Source of the DNA: Talinum fruticosum | Lineage: Eukaryota; Streptophyta; Magnoliopsida; Caryophyllales; Talinaceae | Direction: 5' to 3' | DNA: 64,000 nucleotides | Assembly (NCBI GenBank): GCA_021018815.1 | Contig: JAITYX010000053.1 | Span: 806,001-870,000 of the forward strand | In this document: positions 1 to 12,585 of the stretch, piece after piece | How the letters are laid out: each line of letters starts with the position of its first letter | How positions within the stretch are numbered: position 1 is the stretch's first letter | The notes under the pieces: generated by a model | The model's input: only the letters and a program-made list of their open reading frames with translations | Database searches by the model: none | What the model was told of the DNA's origin: nothing | Program-made: the position numbers and the translations under genes

Positions 1-747
1 TTCCACCCTAGATTTCAATCACCACCAGAGGGATAAACCATCTTTTGAGCCAAGGATCACTGCACAACATTCACATCTCAACAGATCTTTTCTTTAGTGA
101 CTCAAACTAGCCGTTACAACGGCTATTTAGGCTCACCAGTCCAAAACAAGTCTCAATGGTCATTCTGCCTTGGTCCTTATAAATGTAAGCCACTCCACAA
201 GACTTGAAGATTGATTAACACATTGCTTAACACTTACTTAGTGTATTCTTACTCAATCTTCATCTTACAACTCCTAATCTGTAATCTCTTACTTTCTAAG
301 TTGTAAAGAAAGTCTTGTAATCACTCATACTTTTTCTACTTTTTGTAAGTCCCTTGACTGAGTTGTAAAGGCTAACTCAGCTCGGTTGTCCCCGATTGTA
401 AGGGTTAACTCAGTCAGGAAGTACTAAATCAGGTAAAGGAACTTCTTAGTCTAGGAAAACTTGTAAAGGAATTGTCTACGGGAGCAATTCGGTAAGAGCC
501 GGTCCTTTGTAATTGTGGATTTAATTAGCGGATTTGACTTGGTGCTTGGATAGCACTATCCGTGGTTTTCTCGCCCCATGAGGGTTTCCACGTATTTCTT
601 TTGTACTTAACTTTCTAAGTCCAATCTAGACTCAAAATATGTTTCTTAGTCTTATTTGTGCAAAACTATTTGATATTTTTCAAAAATCTTCCATCACCCT
701 ATTCACCCCCTTTAGGGTGACTTAACCTCTCTAAGGGCAAACCTTTA
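1..747 (+). repeat. 5' LTR of copia A (right part only)
   Basis: It aligns with 19280-20028, the corresponding part of A's 3' LTR. About 690 bp of its left side lies before the window. It contains a TATA-like box (TATAAAT, 178-184) and the GTAAGGGTTAACTCAG-type internal repeats seen in every LTR of this family. It ends ...ACCTTTA at 747, where the other copies end ...ACCTTCA, so the terminal CA has decayed to TA. The primer-binding site follows directly. Confidence 0.85.
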
Positions 748-762
748 ATTGGTATTATAGCC
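748..762 (+). other. Primer-binding site of copia A (degenerate, iMet-tRNA type)
   Basis: ATTGGTATTATAGCC follows the LTR end directly. Plant copia elements commonly carry TGGTATCAGAGC here, complementary to the 3' end of initiator Met-tRNA. The other copies in the window read TTGGTATCGAGCC (B, C) or TTGGTATTAGAGCC (D). This copy has diverged further. Confidence 0.7.
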
Positions 763-807
763 AACTCTTTCAAGAGGATCTCACAATCCAAAAGGTATAA
801 AGATCAA

Positions 808-1890
808 ATGGCTCGTAACAATGGCGAGTTCGATGAAGGAAGATCATCCACCAAACTAGGCAAGTTTAAGGGGTCAAACTTTGCACACTCGGAAGAAGAT
901 GATAGAATGCTTTCTACTTGGATAATGATGAAGAAGTTTGGAACATCATCAAGAATGGGAACCACATTCCAATAAAGATCGAAGGTGCAAGATGTGTACC
1001 TAAAGAGAAGACCAAGTGCACGGTCGAAGAGAATGAGAAGTTCGTAAAGAATTTCAAAGCCATGAACGAGTCGATGTGTGTTATCAACTCGGAAGAGTAT
1101 AACAAAGTGTCAGCCTGTGACATAGCCAAAGAGGTGTAGGATACACTCGCCAACACCTATAAAAGAACCAGTCAACCGAAGTAGGCGAAGATAAGTCAAT
1201 ATCTTCATAAGTATGAGCTGTTCGTAATGGAGCCCGAGGAGAACATCTCTCGATGTATGCTCGGTTCACCGAGATTACCAACAATCCCAAGTCTCTGGGT
1301 AGAAACATCTCTCACAAGGAAATGGTCGAAAATTCCGAGAAGTCTACCAAAGAGAAGATGGGGTCCCAAGGTGACAGCAGAAGAGGCTCGGAATCTCTCT
1401 CATCTCAAGCCCGATGAGCTCATTGGGAAGCTACTTACTCATGAGTTACACCTACTAGAAGAGGATGTCGAGGTCAGCACAAAAAGAACATTGCGCCGAA
1501 GGCCTTAAAAGCGAGATGACAAAGTCCGAGCTCCTCGGACTTAGAAGAGGATTCCATGGCACTCATTGCTTGAGGTTTCAAAAAGATAATGAAGTACAAA
1601 AAGTGTCAAAAGAGGCCAAAGAAGGAGTTCTACAAGAAAGAAAAGAAGGATAAGAAAGGTAAATACTCATCCCCTTCTAAGTTGTCTTTAACTAAGACCT
1701 CTAGTTGCTTTGAATGTGGTGCCAAGGAACACATAGTCAAGGACTGTCCAAAAAGAAAGAAGGACAGAAAGAAGAAAAAGGTTATGGTGGCTACCTAGAG
1801 CGATGATGACTCATTCGAAGATGATGATTCAAATGATTCAAAGTGTCTAATAGCACTAACGAGACTTAGAAGCTAGATCTTAGTCAAATA
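808..1890 (+). pseudogene. Copia A gag pseudogene
   Basis: Gag would form the cytoplasmic virus-like particle and bind the element RNA. The start at 808 (M-A-R-N) aligns with the Gag starts of copies B and E, just after the primer site. The UBN2-like Gag core is readable in pieces at 918-1139, 1227-1508 and 1589-1798, separated by frameshifts and stops. The zinc knuckle is intact at 1706-1747 (CFECGAKEHIVKDC, pattern CX2CX4HX4C), followed by a lysine-rich stretch. The reading frame is broken at least three times, so no functional Gag is expected. Conserved wording such as YLHKYELF and NLSHLKPDELIGKLL recurs in copies B-E, which fixes the homology. Confidence 0.85.
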
Positions 1891-4800
1891 GTGACAACTC
1901 GGATACTAAGGAAACAAGTCCTCGGGAGGTGACTCGAAACAAAAGGGTCACTGGTATCTAGACAAGTGGTCGTTCACCCCATATGTCAGGAGATTCAAGA
2001 CTTTTCTCAAAGCTAGAAGATTTGAAGGAGGAAAAGTCACATTTGGAGATAACAACAAAGGCAAGATAGTTGGGATTGGCAAGATTGGTCCGAACTCGGT
2101 CAGTCCAGTCTACCTTGTCAAAGGACTTGAGTATAATCTCCTTAGCATCTCTCGGCTATATGACAAAGATCAAGATGTAGGATTCACTCGGACCAATTGC
2201 TACATTTCGATCCAAGTCACCAAAGAGACAAAGCTCTCGTGTCTAAGGTCAGGTAACACTTATTCTATTCCTCTTTCGCATTCTACTCGAATTTATCTTG
2301 CTTAAAAGCATCTTTGAATTATGATTCATAGACATGGCATCGTAGACTAGGTCATATTAGCATGCATACTATCAAGAAACTTACATCTCATGGATTAGTT
2401 AGGGGTTTGCCTAACTATGCATTTAAGAAAGATAAAATATGTGAAGCATGCACAAAAGGAAAGCAAATTAGATCATCTTTCAAACTACTCAAAACTCTGT
2501 CTACCCGTACGAGTGCTTGAGTTAGTTCATAAGGATTTGTGTGGTGAAATTCTTGTGAAAAGCTTAGGAGGTAAATCATATGTGTTGGTTATTGCTGATG
2601 ATTATTCACGATTTACCTAGGTGTATTTTCTAAGGAACAAGAATGAAGCCTTCAAAGAGTTCACTAAGATCTAAAGGAAAATTCAAGTAGAGTCTAAGAC
2701 ACATATCGGAAGAATTCGAACCGACAATGGAAGGGAGTTTGATTACTCGAATTTGCGGACTTCTATGACAAGAATGAAGTCTCCCACAACTTCTCCGCAC
2801 CAAGAACACATCAACGGAATGGAGTAGTGGAGAGAAACAACATAACTCTTGAAGAAATAGAAAGGACCATGATGATTGAAAATGATCTACCTTACTATTT
2901 CTAGGCTAAAGCAATCGACACAACAAATTATACACTCAACAAATGCTTGATCGTGACCCATCCTAAAGAAGACACCCTATGAGCTGTACAAGGGAAAGAA
3001 GCCCAACATTTCCTACTTCAGACCATTTGGATGTAAATGCATTGTCCATAACAATGGTAAGGAACACCTGACTAAGTTTGATGTTATACCATATGAAGGT
3101 ATATTTCGATTTACTCATCTCATAGTAAAGCTTATCAAATTTTTAACAAAAGGACTAACAAAGTGGAAGAAAGCATCCACATTGTTTTCGATGAGATTGA
3201 TCTTGGCAGGATAAGTGAATCCACCTTCTCGGATCTCAAGCTTAACAGAGATGAAGATGACATTGCTGAAGCTAATCTCGGAAAGAGTCAAAATAGAAGA
3301 ACCGAGACAACTCGGAATGAGCCAACTCAGAATGTTGTGACTCATAATGAACAAAATCAAGAGCCAGCTCAGAATGTTGAAGAACAAGCCAATGTAGAGG
3401 ATCAACAAGAACAACCAACTAAAGATCAGCCTATTCAACCAACAAACTTGGTAAACTAGAGGACAAGTAGAGCTTTCAAATATGCATCTAGTCACCCACC
3501 CGAGAACATACTTTCTGATATCAATAGTGGGGTAAGAACTCAATCTTCTTTGCAAAATCTATGTGCATTGTCAGCATTCATATCATTAACTCGAACATAA
3601 GAATGTACTAGAAGCCTTAAGTTAACTCTGAATAAGTCAAGGCCATGCAAGAAGAGCTAAATCAATTTGAAAGAAACCAAGTCCGGACTCGACCAAATGA
3701 CCTTCCGACCACCCATTAATAGGAACCAAATGGGTTTTCAAGAACAAACTAGATGAGGAAGGGTTAATAATCGGAACTAAGGCTAGATTAGTTGCTCAGG
3801 GGTATAACCAAGAAGAGGGAATTGATTGTAGGGAATCCTTTGTACCTGTTGCTAGGATTGAGGCAATTAGAATTCTCTTAGCATTTCAATATAGCATGAA
3901 CATCAAGCTTTATCAAATGGATGCCAAATGTGCATTTTTCAATGGTTATATTCAAGAACAAATTTATGTTGAGCAACCCCTGGATTTGAAAACTCGGAAT
4001 TTCCAAATCATGTTTTCAAATTGCAAAAGGTTTTATATGGTCTTAAACAAGCTCCCGAACTTGGTATGAAAGATTAAACAGTTTCTTGGTTGAAAATGAT
4101 TTCAAAAGAAGTCAAATTGACAAAACTCTTTTTGCAAAAACCAAGGGGAATGATTTTCTTATCATTTCGATTTATGTTGATGATATTATTTTGGAGCTAC
4201 TAATGAAACTCTATGTCAAGAGTTTTCTAAGTTAATAAGACAGGAGTTCTAAATGAGCATGATGGGTGAACTCAATTTCTTCCATGGTCTACAAATTAAG
4301 CAAGAAAAAGATGGCATCTATGCCCATCAATCTAAGTACACCAAGGAGTTATTGAAGAAATACAAGATGTGAAGCATGCAGCAACACCTATGAGTAGTAG
4401 TTTGAAACTAGACTCAAACAAGAAAGGTAAAGTTGTAGATCATAAACTCTATAGAGGTATAATTAGATCTCTACTTTATCTCACATCTAGTAGGCCGGAT
4501 ATCATGTTTAGTGCCTGCCTTTATGCAAGATTTCAAGCTAATCCTAAGGAATCACATCTCACTACGGTGAAGAGAATTTTTAGATATCTTACAGGGACTT
4601 AGAATCTTGGTCTATAGTTTACCAAGAACTTAGAACCGACTCTCACTCGATACTCGGATGCTGATTATATCTGGATACAAGGTTGATAGAAAAGGCACAT
4701 CAGGAGCATGCCAATTTCTAGGTCAATCACTCATCTCGGGCACTCAAAGAAGCAAAACTTAGTTGCTCTATCAACTGCCGAGGTTGAGTATATTGCAGCT

Positions 4801-5103
4801 GGAGCTTCGTCGTGCTCGGATTCTCTAAATTAAGCAACACTTGAAGGATCTTGGATTATCATTCACATCTATTCCAATCAAGTGTGACAACCAAAGTGCA
4901 ATAAGCATCACTAAGAATCCAGTTCAGCACTCAAAGACAAAGCACATTGAAGTCGGTATCATTTTCGAAAGACCATTCGAGAAAGGTGATATTAAACTTG
5001 AGTTTATTCCTAAAAATTTCAATTAGCCGATACTTTCACTAAGTATCCGAGTCAAGATCAGTTTTGCTTTATTAAGAATAAGCTTGGCATGTTAAATGCA
5101 TGA
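1891..5103 (+). pseudogene. Copia A pol pseudogene (PR-INT-RT-RH)
   Basis: This is a decayed Ty1/copia polyprotein in copia domain order. The protease site near 1960 is readable as D-S-G only after a one-base shift. The GAG-pre-integrase segment with WHRRLGHISMHTIKKL is at about 2335-2400. The integrase zinc cysteines and first catalytic Asp region are in 2417-2620, and the TDNGREF and NGVVERNN regions follow at about 2720-2850. In RT, the YVDD box is at 4173-4184. The late-RT signature ending in RYLTGT is at 4369-4602. RNase H with DNQSAISITKNPVQHSK is at 4841-5026. Pol ends at TGA 5101-5103 after G-M-L-N-A. Stops and frameshifts occur between nearly all of these blocks. Confidence 0.88.
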
Positions 5104-5331
5104 TTATCTAAGTTATTTCATGAATTATTCTTTTATGATTAATTATTATATGCTTAGAGTAGATAAAAATGGATCGATTGACTCGGAATGAGACCGAGCT
5201 ATGAGCTATCAATTTTCCGAGCATGGTCCGAGTCATTCAAACACCTTACCGAGTCGGACTTAGATTATGAGAAAAGTGGATCTTCCCTAAATAAACGGAG
5301 AATCTCATAAATCTTTTCTAAAACTCTTTGT
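5104..5331 (+). other. Copia A spacer between pol and env-like ORF, left part
   Basis: This is non-coding sequence downstream of A's pol. It continues at 16147 after the B insertion: element B carries the homologous spacer uninterrupted at 11931-12585, and the join AAACTCTTTGT to TCTCTCTC matches B at about 12150. I see no gene in it. Confidence 0.75.
5327..5331. repeat. Left target-site duplication of element B (TTTGT)
   Basis: TTTGT immediately precedes the TGAAGACTCGG start of B's 5' LTR and recurs directly after B's 3' LTR at 16142-16146. A five-base duplication is the expected footprint of a copia integrase. Confidence 0.93.
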
Positions 5332-6867
5332 TGAAGACTCGGACACTCGCTCTATATCTTTCCGAGTCATGCAAAGGGAATCGGTATAACGATGTCATTC
5401 ATATAGAGTTTTGATTCCAAGGCATTCTCTCGTGTCTTAGAAACTTACTTGAGTTAAAAAGTATCTTTTCTATGCGATTCGGCCTTCACTTATCTCTTTA
5501 ATCGCTTTTCGCTAGCGACTCGTAAAATTTGTTCTCTATTCCGAGTCCACTCTCACTCGTAATCCGACTTGTGGTTATTTACTCTATTTTGCAAAGTCAG
5601 CATTCATAGTTCATTTCATGCTTAGTCTACATCAAGTGTTTCTCACTCGATATTTGTCAATAGAACTTGATTCTTTGCTTAAGACTAAGTCTTATGGAAT
5701 TCCGAGTATCATGGATATTAGACTCGTAATACTCCATTTCTTTTCCGACTCGTATAATCTGATGGTTAATTATCATGATTATATTATTATCTCGTGTCTA
5801 ACCTTGGACCAAAGTATTTTATACTTTGAGAACCAAAGGTGTTTTACTTTTGTAGGTTATTCAATCGAGGATATCTTTTCAAACTACAAAAGTAGCCGGC
5901 TTCGTAACGTCAAATCACCAGCAGAGATGGCTTTTCACCTTTCCTCGCTCTAGTCCCGTAAGATTGTGTCGAAGCCGTCCGCTTCCATATCCGGAAAACT
6001 GGAACGCTAAGCCTAACGGTGGTTTCCACCTCATTTTTCAAGACACAACCTATGGTTTTGGGACTTCCAAGAGAGTTAAACCGTTGTACAACGTCCATAT
6101 TTCAACGGATACTTTCTCGAGTGACTCGTAAAGCCTTTCACAACGGTCGCAGAGGACTCTCGGTCAGCAGATGAAGATAACGGCTACTCGCCCGGTCATC
6201 TATAAAATGAAGCCACTTCACAAGACTAGAAGATGAGCTGAACATTATTGTCAATACTCCAACTTGAACAAAGTTATTGTATTTACTCTCAATCTTCAAC
6301 TTACAACTCCCACTCTGTAATTCATTACTTTCGAGTTGTAAGGTCTTGTACTTCGTTACAAACACTTCTTACATTCTTTGTAAGGTCCCTTGACTAAGCC
6401 GTAAGGGTTAACTCAGCTTAGTTGTCCCTAGCTGTAAGGGTTATCTCAGCTAGGAAGTACTAGATCGGATAAGGGAATTTCTGAGTCTAGGAAAACTTGT
6501 ATAGAGTTGTCTAAGGGAGCAACTCGGGTTCTCGTCAAGTTCACGGTATTTTGTGGACTCAAAATAGTGGATTTGACTTCGTGTCCTGGATTGACACGGG
6601 CCGTGGTTTTCTGCCCCGTGAGGGTTTCCACGTAAATTCTCTCGTGTTCTATTTCTGAGTTCATTCTAGACTCGACATGACCTCGCTGAACGTGTTTACT
6701 CCGATTCATTACATTCTCGAGTCCAATATTTTCTCGACCCCTTGCTTAGACTCGTAATCTGTCTTTGACTCTTCTCTCGTCAAAAGGTGTGTGCTTTCAC
6801 AAAGAATTTTTCATCACCCTATTCACCCCCTCTAGGGTGACTCGTACTCTCCCCGAGCAAACCTTCA
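5332..6867 (+). repeat. 5' LTR of copia B
   Basis: It starts TGAAGACTCGG and ends CAAACCTTCA. A TATA box sits at 6201-6207 (TATAAAA) after CATC. Downstream of it is a pair of imperfect repeats around GTAAGGGTTAACTCAG and GTAAGGGTTATCTCAG (about 6399-6450). The ORFs within it are LTR shadows. The LTR drives and terminates the element transcript. Confidence 0.95.
6201..6207 (+). promoter_or_regulatory. TATA box of copia B 5' LTR
   Basis: TATAAAA lies in the context GTCATCTATAAAA. The same block occurs at 15478-15484 (B 3' LTR) and 62410-62416 (copy E), and as TATAAATAG on the minus strand in copies C (52584-52592) and D (59386-59394). Conservation among diverged copies supports it as the LTR core promoter. 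Confidence 0.7.
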
Positions 6868-6881
6868 ATTGGTATCGAGCC
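6868..6881 (+). other. Primer-binding site of copia B
   Basis: ATTGGTATCGAGCC directly abuts the LTR. It resembles the TGGTATCAGAGC primer site of plant copia elements (initiator Met-tRNA), with one base missing relative to that consensus. Confidence 0.8.
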
Positions 6882-6925
6882 TAGCCTTTCGTAAAGGATC
6901 TAACAGTCCAAAGGTTTAAAGATCG

Positions 6926-8750
6926 ATGGCTCGTAACACCTGGAGAGTTCGACGAAGGAAGATCTTCCAACAGTGCCACCAAAATTCAAAGGTTCAAATT
7001 TCGGTCACTCGGAAGAAGCTTATGGAATGTTTCCTTATGGATCACGATGAAGAAGTATGGGAAATCATACAACAAGGAAACTACATTCCAACGAAGACAG
7101 ATGAATTCGTAATCCTTCCAAAGACAAAGGCCGAGTTCACGCTGCACAGGCGGAGAAGTTCGTAAAGAACTTCAAAGCCATGAACATCCTCATGTGCGCC
7201 ATAAGCTCGAAGAATATAATCGAGTCTCCGCTCGTGACTCCGCTAAAGAGGTGTGGGACACTCGGTCAACACCTACGAAGGTACAAGTCAGGTGAGACAA
7301 GCGAAGATCAGCCAAGTATCTTCACAAATATGAGCTTTTCAAAATGGAGCCGTAAGAGAACATTACTCGATGTTCATACGCTTCACCGAGATCACCAACA
7401 ATCTCAAATCTCTGGGAAAGAAAATCTCCCATGAAGAAATGTGCCGGAAAATTCTCGTAAGCCTACCCAAGAAACGATGGGGTCCTAAGGTAACCGCCAT
7501 AGAAGAGGCTCGTAACCTCTCACTCTTGAAGCCGACGAGCTCATCGGAAAGCTTCGACCCATGAGATACATCTCGGAAGAAGAAGATGCCGAGGGTACTT
7601 CCAAAAGGAACATCGCGCTTAAAGCCTCGTAATCCAAAGAAGCAAGTCCAAGCTCCTCCGACTCGAAGATGATCCCATGGCACTCATTGTAAGAGGCTTC
7701 AAGAGAATGATGAAGCACAAAAGATGGGATAAAAGGCCAAAAGAAGAATTCTACAAAAAGGACAAGAGAGACAGAAAAGGTAAGTTTTCTTCACCCTCAA
7801 AGTTATCCTTGTCTAAGAATTCTGGATGTTTTGAATGTGGCAAGCAAAGACCACATAGTCAAGGACTCGTCCAAAACGAAGAAGGGACAGGAAGAAGAAA
7901 AAGGCCATGATGGCAACATGGAGTGACGAGGATTCATCTCGAAGACGACGAGGATTCGGATGACTCAAAGTGTCTAATGGCAATCACCGACTCGTAAGCC
8001 GAAAAGAGTCGACTCGCATTACGTACTCGTATAATGAGGAAACCGATCCTCAAGAGGTAATAAACTACTTCCTCAAATTTTCCAAAGTTGATTTAGCTAA
8101 GTACATCTTCACTTTGGAAGAAAAGTCCAATTCCGATTCTTCTCATTTCAAGGAACAACTTGAGTCAATCACTTCGAGAGCATCTCGTTTAAAAAACGAA
8201 TTGGAAAACCGAGACTCACACTCGTAGAACTCAAGACAAGTGCTCAATCTAATGAGACCGAGTCTGAGTTACTCGAAAAGAAAATGAGCAACTCGAAACG
8301 TAAGCTCATTGAGTCTCAAGATCTCGGTTTTGAAGTTTTCTCAAGGACGTAAGAACCTTGATATGCTCTTAGGATCACAATGTGTCTCATTTCGAAAAGA
8401 AGGTCTTGGTTTCAACAAAGAGGAAGAATCTAATTCTTACTCGTAATTGTTCAAAAAGGACTCCGTAACCGTTAAGTTCAAAAAGGCCGAGCATGGTCCC
8501 ATTCACAAAAATGAAAGGAGGACTAAACCTGCACCTATTTACAAAAAGAAACCATTTTCCTCTCGTTTCAAAAGGAAAGGTTTTTAAAAGGAAAGAGACA
8601 CAGACTCAGCTCCTCCGAAAAGAAGGAGACTCGTAATCGACTAAAACCAAAGTCATTCAAATCTGGGTTCCGAAGCACCTTCTTCCTCGTAAAAGGACCA
8701 CAAGAAGGAATGTTACCGGGTTCGTTAGAGGAAGTGAGAAGGGTTAGATT
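6926..8750 (+). pseudogene. Copia B gag (frameshifted as written)
   Basis: This is the nucleocapsid and capsid region of element B. The chosen ATG at 6926 follows the primer site by 45 bases and matches the starts in A (808) and E (63139). Readable blocks are 6926-7165, 7370-7564, 7677-7910 and 7970-8227. The last contains KFSKVDLAKYIFTLEEKSN, conserved in C and D. The zinc knuckle around 7830-7872 keeps CFECG but loses the later His and Cys through small frame shifts, one of which is an extra base where copy A has GGACTGTCC and B has GGACTCGTCC. A basic C-terminal part (to about 8750) ends with an IWVPKH-like segment typical of the gag-protease link in this lineage. The number of frame breaks is inconsistent with the youth implied by the near-identical LTRs. 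Confidence 0.85.
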
Positions 8751-11700
8751 TTCTCTGCTTTGCAGTGTCACTCGTAAAAGATCAAAAGGACACCGGTACC
8801 TGGACAATGGATGTTCTCGACACATGTCAGTGACCAAGGACTCTTTTCCGAGCTGAAGTCATATAAAGGAGGAAAGGTGACCTTCGGTGATGACAAGCAA
8901 GGGCAAGATAGTGGGCATTGGGAAGATTGGTAATGGAAACAATCTGGTGAGCCCAGCCTACCTTGTCAAAGGACTTAAGTACAACTTACTTAGCATCTCC
9001 CAGACTTTGTGACAAAGGTCAAGAGGTAAAATTCACTCAATCCAAGTGCTACATCACGTATGAGACCACCAAAGAGGTAAAGCTCTCAGGTAAGAGATCA
9101 GGTAATACCTACATCATCCCTCTTTCTCGACCCAAGTCGAACTTATCCTGTTTAAAAGCATATCTTCAAGATGATTCTTGGATTTGGCATCGTAGATTAG
9201 GTCATATTAGCATGCATACTATCAAAAAGCTTGCATCTCTTGGTCTCGGTTAGAGGATTACCTAATCGTGCTTTTGAGAAGGACAAAGTATGTGGAGCAT
9301 GCACCAAAGGGAAACAAGTCGATCTTCATTCAAATCTCTCGAAGACAGCTTCCACATCCAACGTGCTTGAATTACTACACATGGACTTATGTGGTGAAAT
9401 CCCCGTGAAGAGTCTCTGAGGTAAATCTTACATACTTGTTATTATTGATGATTTTTCAAGATTTACCTGGGTGTGTTTTCTCAAGCATAAGAATGAGGCC
9501 TTCAAGGAGTTCAAGCAAGCTCGTAGAAAGATTCAAGTTGAGTCTCGTACTCGGATTCAAAAGATTCGAACCGACCATGGAAGGGAGTTCGATTACTCGT
9601 AATTCTCGTAGTTTTGTGACAAGAACGGAATTTCTCACAACTTCTCAAGCACCTGTAACTCCTCAACAAAATGGAGTAGTTGAGAGAAAGAACAGAACCC
9701 TTGAAGAAATAGCAAGGACGATGATGATTGAACACAACTTGCCTTACTATTTCTCGGCGTAGGCAAGAAACACAGCCTAACTACACTCTCAATCGATGCC
9801 TCATCGCACCCATTCTCAAGAAAACACCTTATGAGCTCTACAAAGGAAGGAAGCCAAATATTTCCTATTTCGCATCTTTCGGATGTAAGTGCTTTGTCCA
9901 CAACAACGGTAAGGATCATCTCGACCAAGTTTGATGCTCTGGTCGACGAAGGAATTTTTCTAGGTTATTCTTCTCATAGCAAAGCTTATCGTATATTCAA
10001 CAAGAGAACTAACAAAGTGGAAGAAAGTATCCACGTAGTGTTTGATGAGCTTGAACAGGAAAACCAAGTGAATCTTCATACTCGTAACCGAAGCTCGTAA
10101 AGGATGATGACGAAGATGAGTCTATAAAGACTCGAAGGAGACCACTCGTAACGAGGAAGCTCGTAATGAGACAACTCTAGAGGTCGCTCGTAACGAGCAA
10201 GTCAATGAAGAAGATCACTCAGAGCAAGCTTCAAGATCAAGCAATTCAACCAACAAACCTGGTGAATCAAAGAACTCGGTAAAGCATTCAAATTTACTTC
10301 CAGTCATCCCCAAGAAAACATTATTTCTGATATCAACAAGTGGGGTAAGAACTCGTTCTTCTCTTCATAATCTATGTGCATTCACCGCATTCATTTCACT
10401 AATCGAACCCAAAAATGCACTAGAAGCCCTTAATGAACCCGAATGGGTAGAGGCCATGCAAGAAGAGCTGAATCAATTCGAGAGAAACCAAGTCTCGGAC
10501 TCCGACCAACCGACTCTTCCGACCACCCAGCTATAGGAACCAAATGGGTTTTCAAAAACAAACTGGATGAGGGTGGAATAGTAGTCGAAATAAGGCTAGA
10601 CTTGTAGCTCAGTGGTTACAATCAAGAAGAAGGAATTGATTGTGGGGAAACCTTTGCACCAAGTAGCTAGAATTGAAGCCATTAGAATACTCGTTGGCAT
10701 TTGCATCCCGCATGCATATTAAATTATATCAAATGGATGTTAAGTGTGCCTTTCTCAATGGTTTTATTGAAGAAGAGGTCTATGTCGAGCAGACCTCCCG
10801 GTTTTGAAAACTCGGAATTTCCAAATCATGTTTTCAAACTTCAAAAGGCTCTCTATGGTCTTAAGCAAGCCCCTAGAGCTTGGTACGAAAGACTCGAGCA
10901 GACTTCCCGGTTCAAAATGATTTCAAAAGAGGTCGATCGACAAGACTCTATTCATAAAGACCAAAGGGAAAGATTTTCTCATTGTTCAAATATATGTTGA
11001 TGATATTATTTTCGGTGCTACTAATGAATTTCGTGCCGAGAATTTTCTCGAGTTGATGAGTCAAGAGTTCCAAATGAGCATGATGGGAGAACTCAACTTC
11101 TTCCTTGGGCTGCAATCAAACAAGACAAAGATGGAATCTTTGTCCATCAATCAAAGTACACCAAGGAACCGCTGAAGAAATACAAACTTCAAGATGCAAA
11201 GCACGCATCTACTCCTATGAGCAAGCAGTATAAAACTCGACTCGGATGAGACAGTAAAGCAAGAGATCGAAACTCTATCGAGGTATGATTGGATCACCGC
11301 TATATCTTACTTCAAGCGTACTCGTATATAATGTTCAGTGTTTGCTTATGCGCACGATTTCAAGCTAATCCAAAAGAATCACATCTCACCGCGGTGAAGA
11401 GAATATTCGATATCTTGCAGGCACTCGTAATCTAGGACTCGTGGTACTCCGTAGACTCGTAACCGAGTCCGACCGGGTACTCGCACGCAGTACTACGCAG
11501 ATACAAAGTTGATCGAAAGAGCACATCCGGAGCTTGCCGCTTCGGGTCAATCCCTAATATCCCGGCACTCAAAGAAGCAAAACTCGTAGCTCTATCAACC
11601 GCGTAAGCTGAATATATTGCCGCCGGAGCTTGTTGCGCTCGCATTCTCTCGGATAAAACAACACTTGAAGGATCTTGGACTAACTCTCAACTCGTCCCAA

Positions 11701-11930
11701 TCAAGTGTGACAATCAAAGCGCAATCAGCATCACTAAGAATCCCGTCCAAAGACTCAAAAACAAAGCATATTGAAGTCGGTATCATTTCTTACGCGATCA
11801 CTCGTAAAAGGGTGACATTACACTTGAATTCATTCCTACTAATCTTCAATTAGCCGATATCTTTACTAAGCCTCTTGGTGAAGATCAATTCTGTTTTATT
11901 CGGAATGAGCTTGGTATGTTAAATGCTTAG
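8751..11930 (+). pseudogene. Copia B pol (PR-INT-RT-RH), frameshifted as written
   Basis: This polyprotein would process itself, reverse-transcribe the element RNA and integrate the DNA. The protease site is at 8803-8811 and reads D-N-G instead of the usual D-S-G. The GAG-pre-integrase segment is at 8963-9253 with WHRRLGHISMHTIKKL. The integrase HHCC cysteines lie at about 9290-9310. The catalytic core has its first Asp at about 9385 (LHMDLCGE), the second in the TDHGREF region near 9570, and the Glu in NGVVERKNRTLEEI near 9670-9710. RT follows, with ALYGLKQAPRAWYERL near 10850-10905 and an intact YVDD at 10993-11004. RNase H is at 11400-11900. Pol ends at TAG 11928-11930. Multiple one-base shifts interrupt it, many at CTCG sites. 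Confidence 0.88.
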
Positions 11931-12585
11931 TTTCGCGTTATGATTCTTGAATTTTTCCGTGCTATGTGCTTTAGTTGTCAATAACCATTAGTTCAGCTTG
12001 ATCATGTGATACTCGGGCCGATAGTTATTTCGTGTTTCGAGTCACTCGAAACTTTTCCGAGTCAAACTCGGACGTAGAGAAAATTTGGACATCAATTTTC
12101 TCGAAGCTATCTCTAGAACAAGTGGAGAGTTTCGGACTATATTTTCAAACTCTTTTTCTCTCTCTTTCTCGAGCGCCGCGATCGGATCTCAACCGCAGAT
12201 TTCAAACCACCGATATCTCAATCGTTGAAGCAGAACTGTCACACCGGGCATTAATGATCGATGGACGGGTAAGACGGAACGGAGTTACTTAACGGATAGT
12301 GAACGGGCGCGCGTACTCTTTATATATAACGTTTATCTATCTTCCTCTCGGTATTCTAAAACTCCTTCCCTCTCAAACAAAAACCCTCTCGCGGAAGTTC
12401 TCTACGTGAACAAGTAACCCTTGATCGTCTCGCAAGCGTTGAAGAAGCTCTCTCTCTCTCTCGTAAGTTTTCGATCGCTTCTCTTCTCATTTTTCTTCTA
12501 CCATTTTCGTTTTCTTCTCTTCTACACCTCCTTCTCTTTCTCTTTCTCTTCTCTTTCGAAAAGTTTCATCTTTTCATCTCTCACA
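11931..12585 (+). other. Copia B pol-to-env spacer
   Basis: This non-coding leader contains a TATA-like box (TATATATAA region, 12321-12329) about 260 bases before the env-like ATG. A pyrimidine-rich stretch (TCTCTCTCTC near 12450) lies between them. Elements A and D have the same layout. I see no ORF here with similarity to known proteins. Confidence 0.6.
12321..12328 (+). promoter_or_regulatory. Candidate internal TATA box upstream of env-like ORF (copia B)
   Basis: TATATATA lies in the spacer between pol and the third ORF. Comparable boxes occur in the same relative place in A (TATAAATA, 16344-16351) and D (TATAAATA, minus strand, 53919-53926). Positional conservation suggests a separate promoter for the third ORF. 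This copy is the least similar of the three. Confidence 0.4.
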
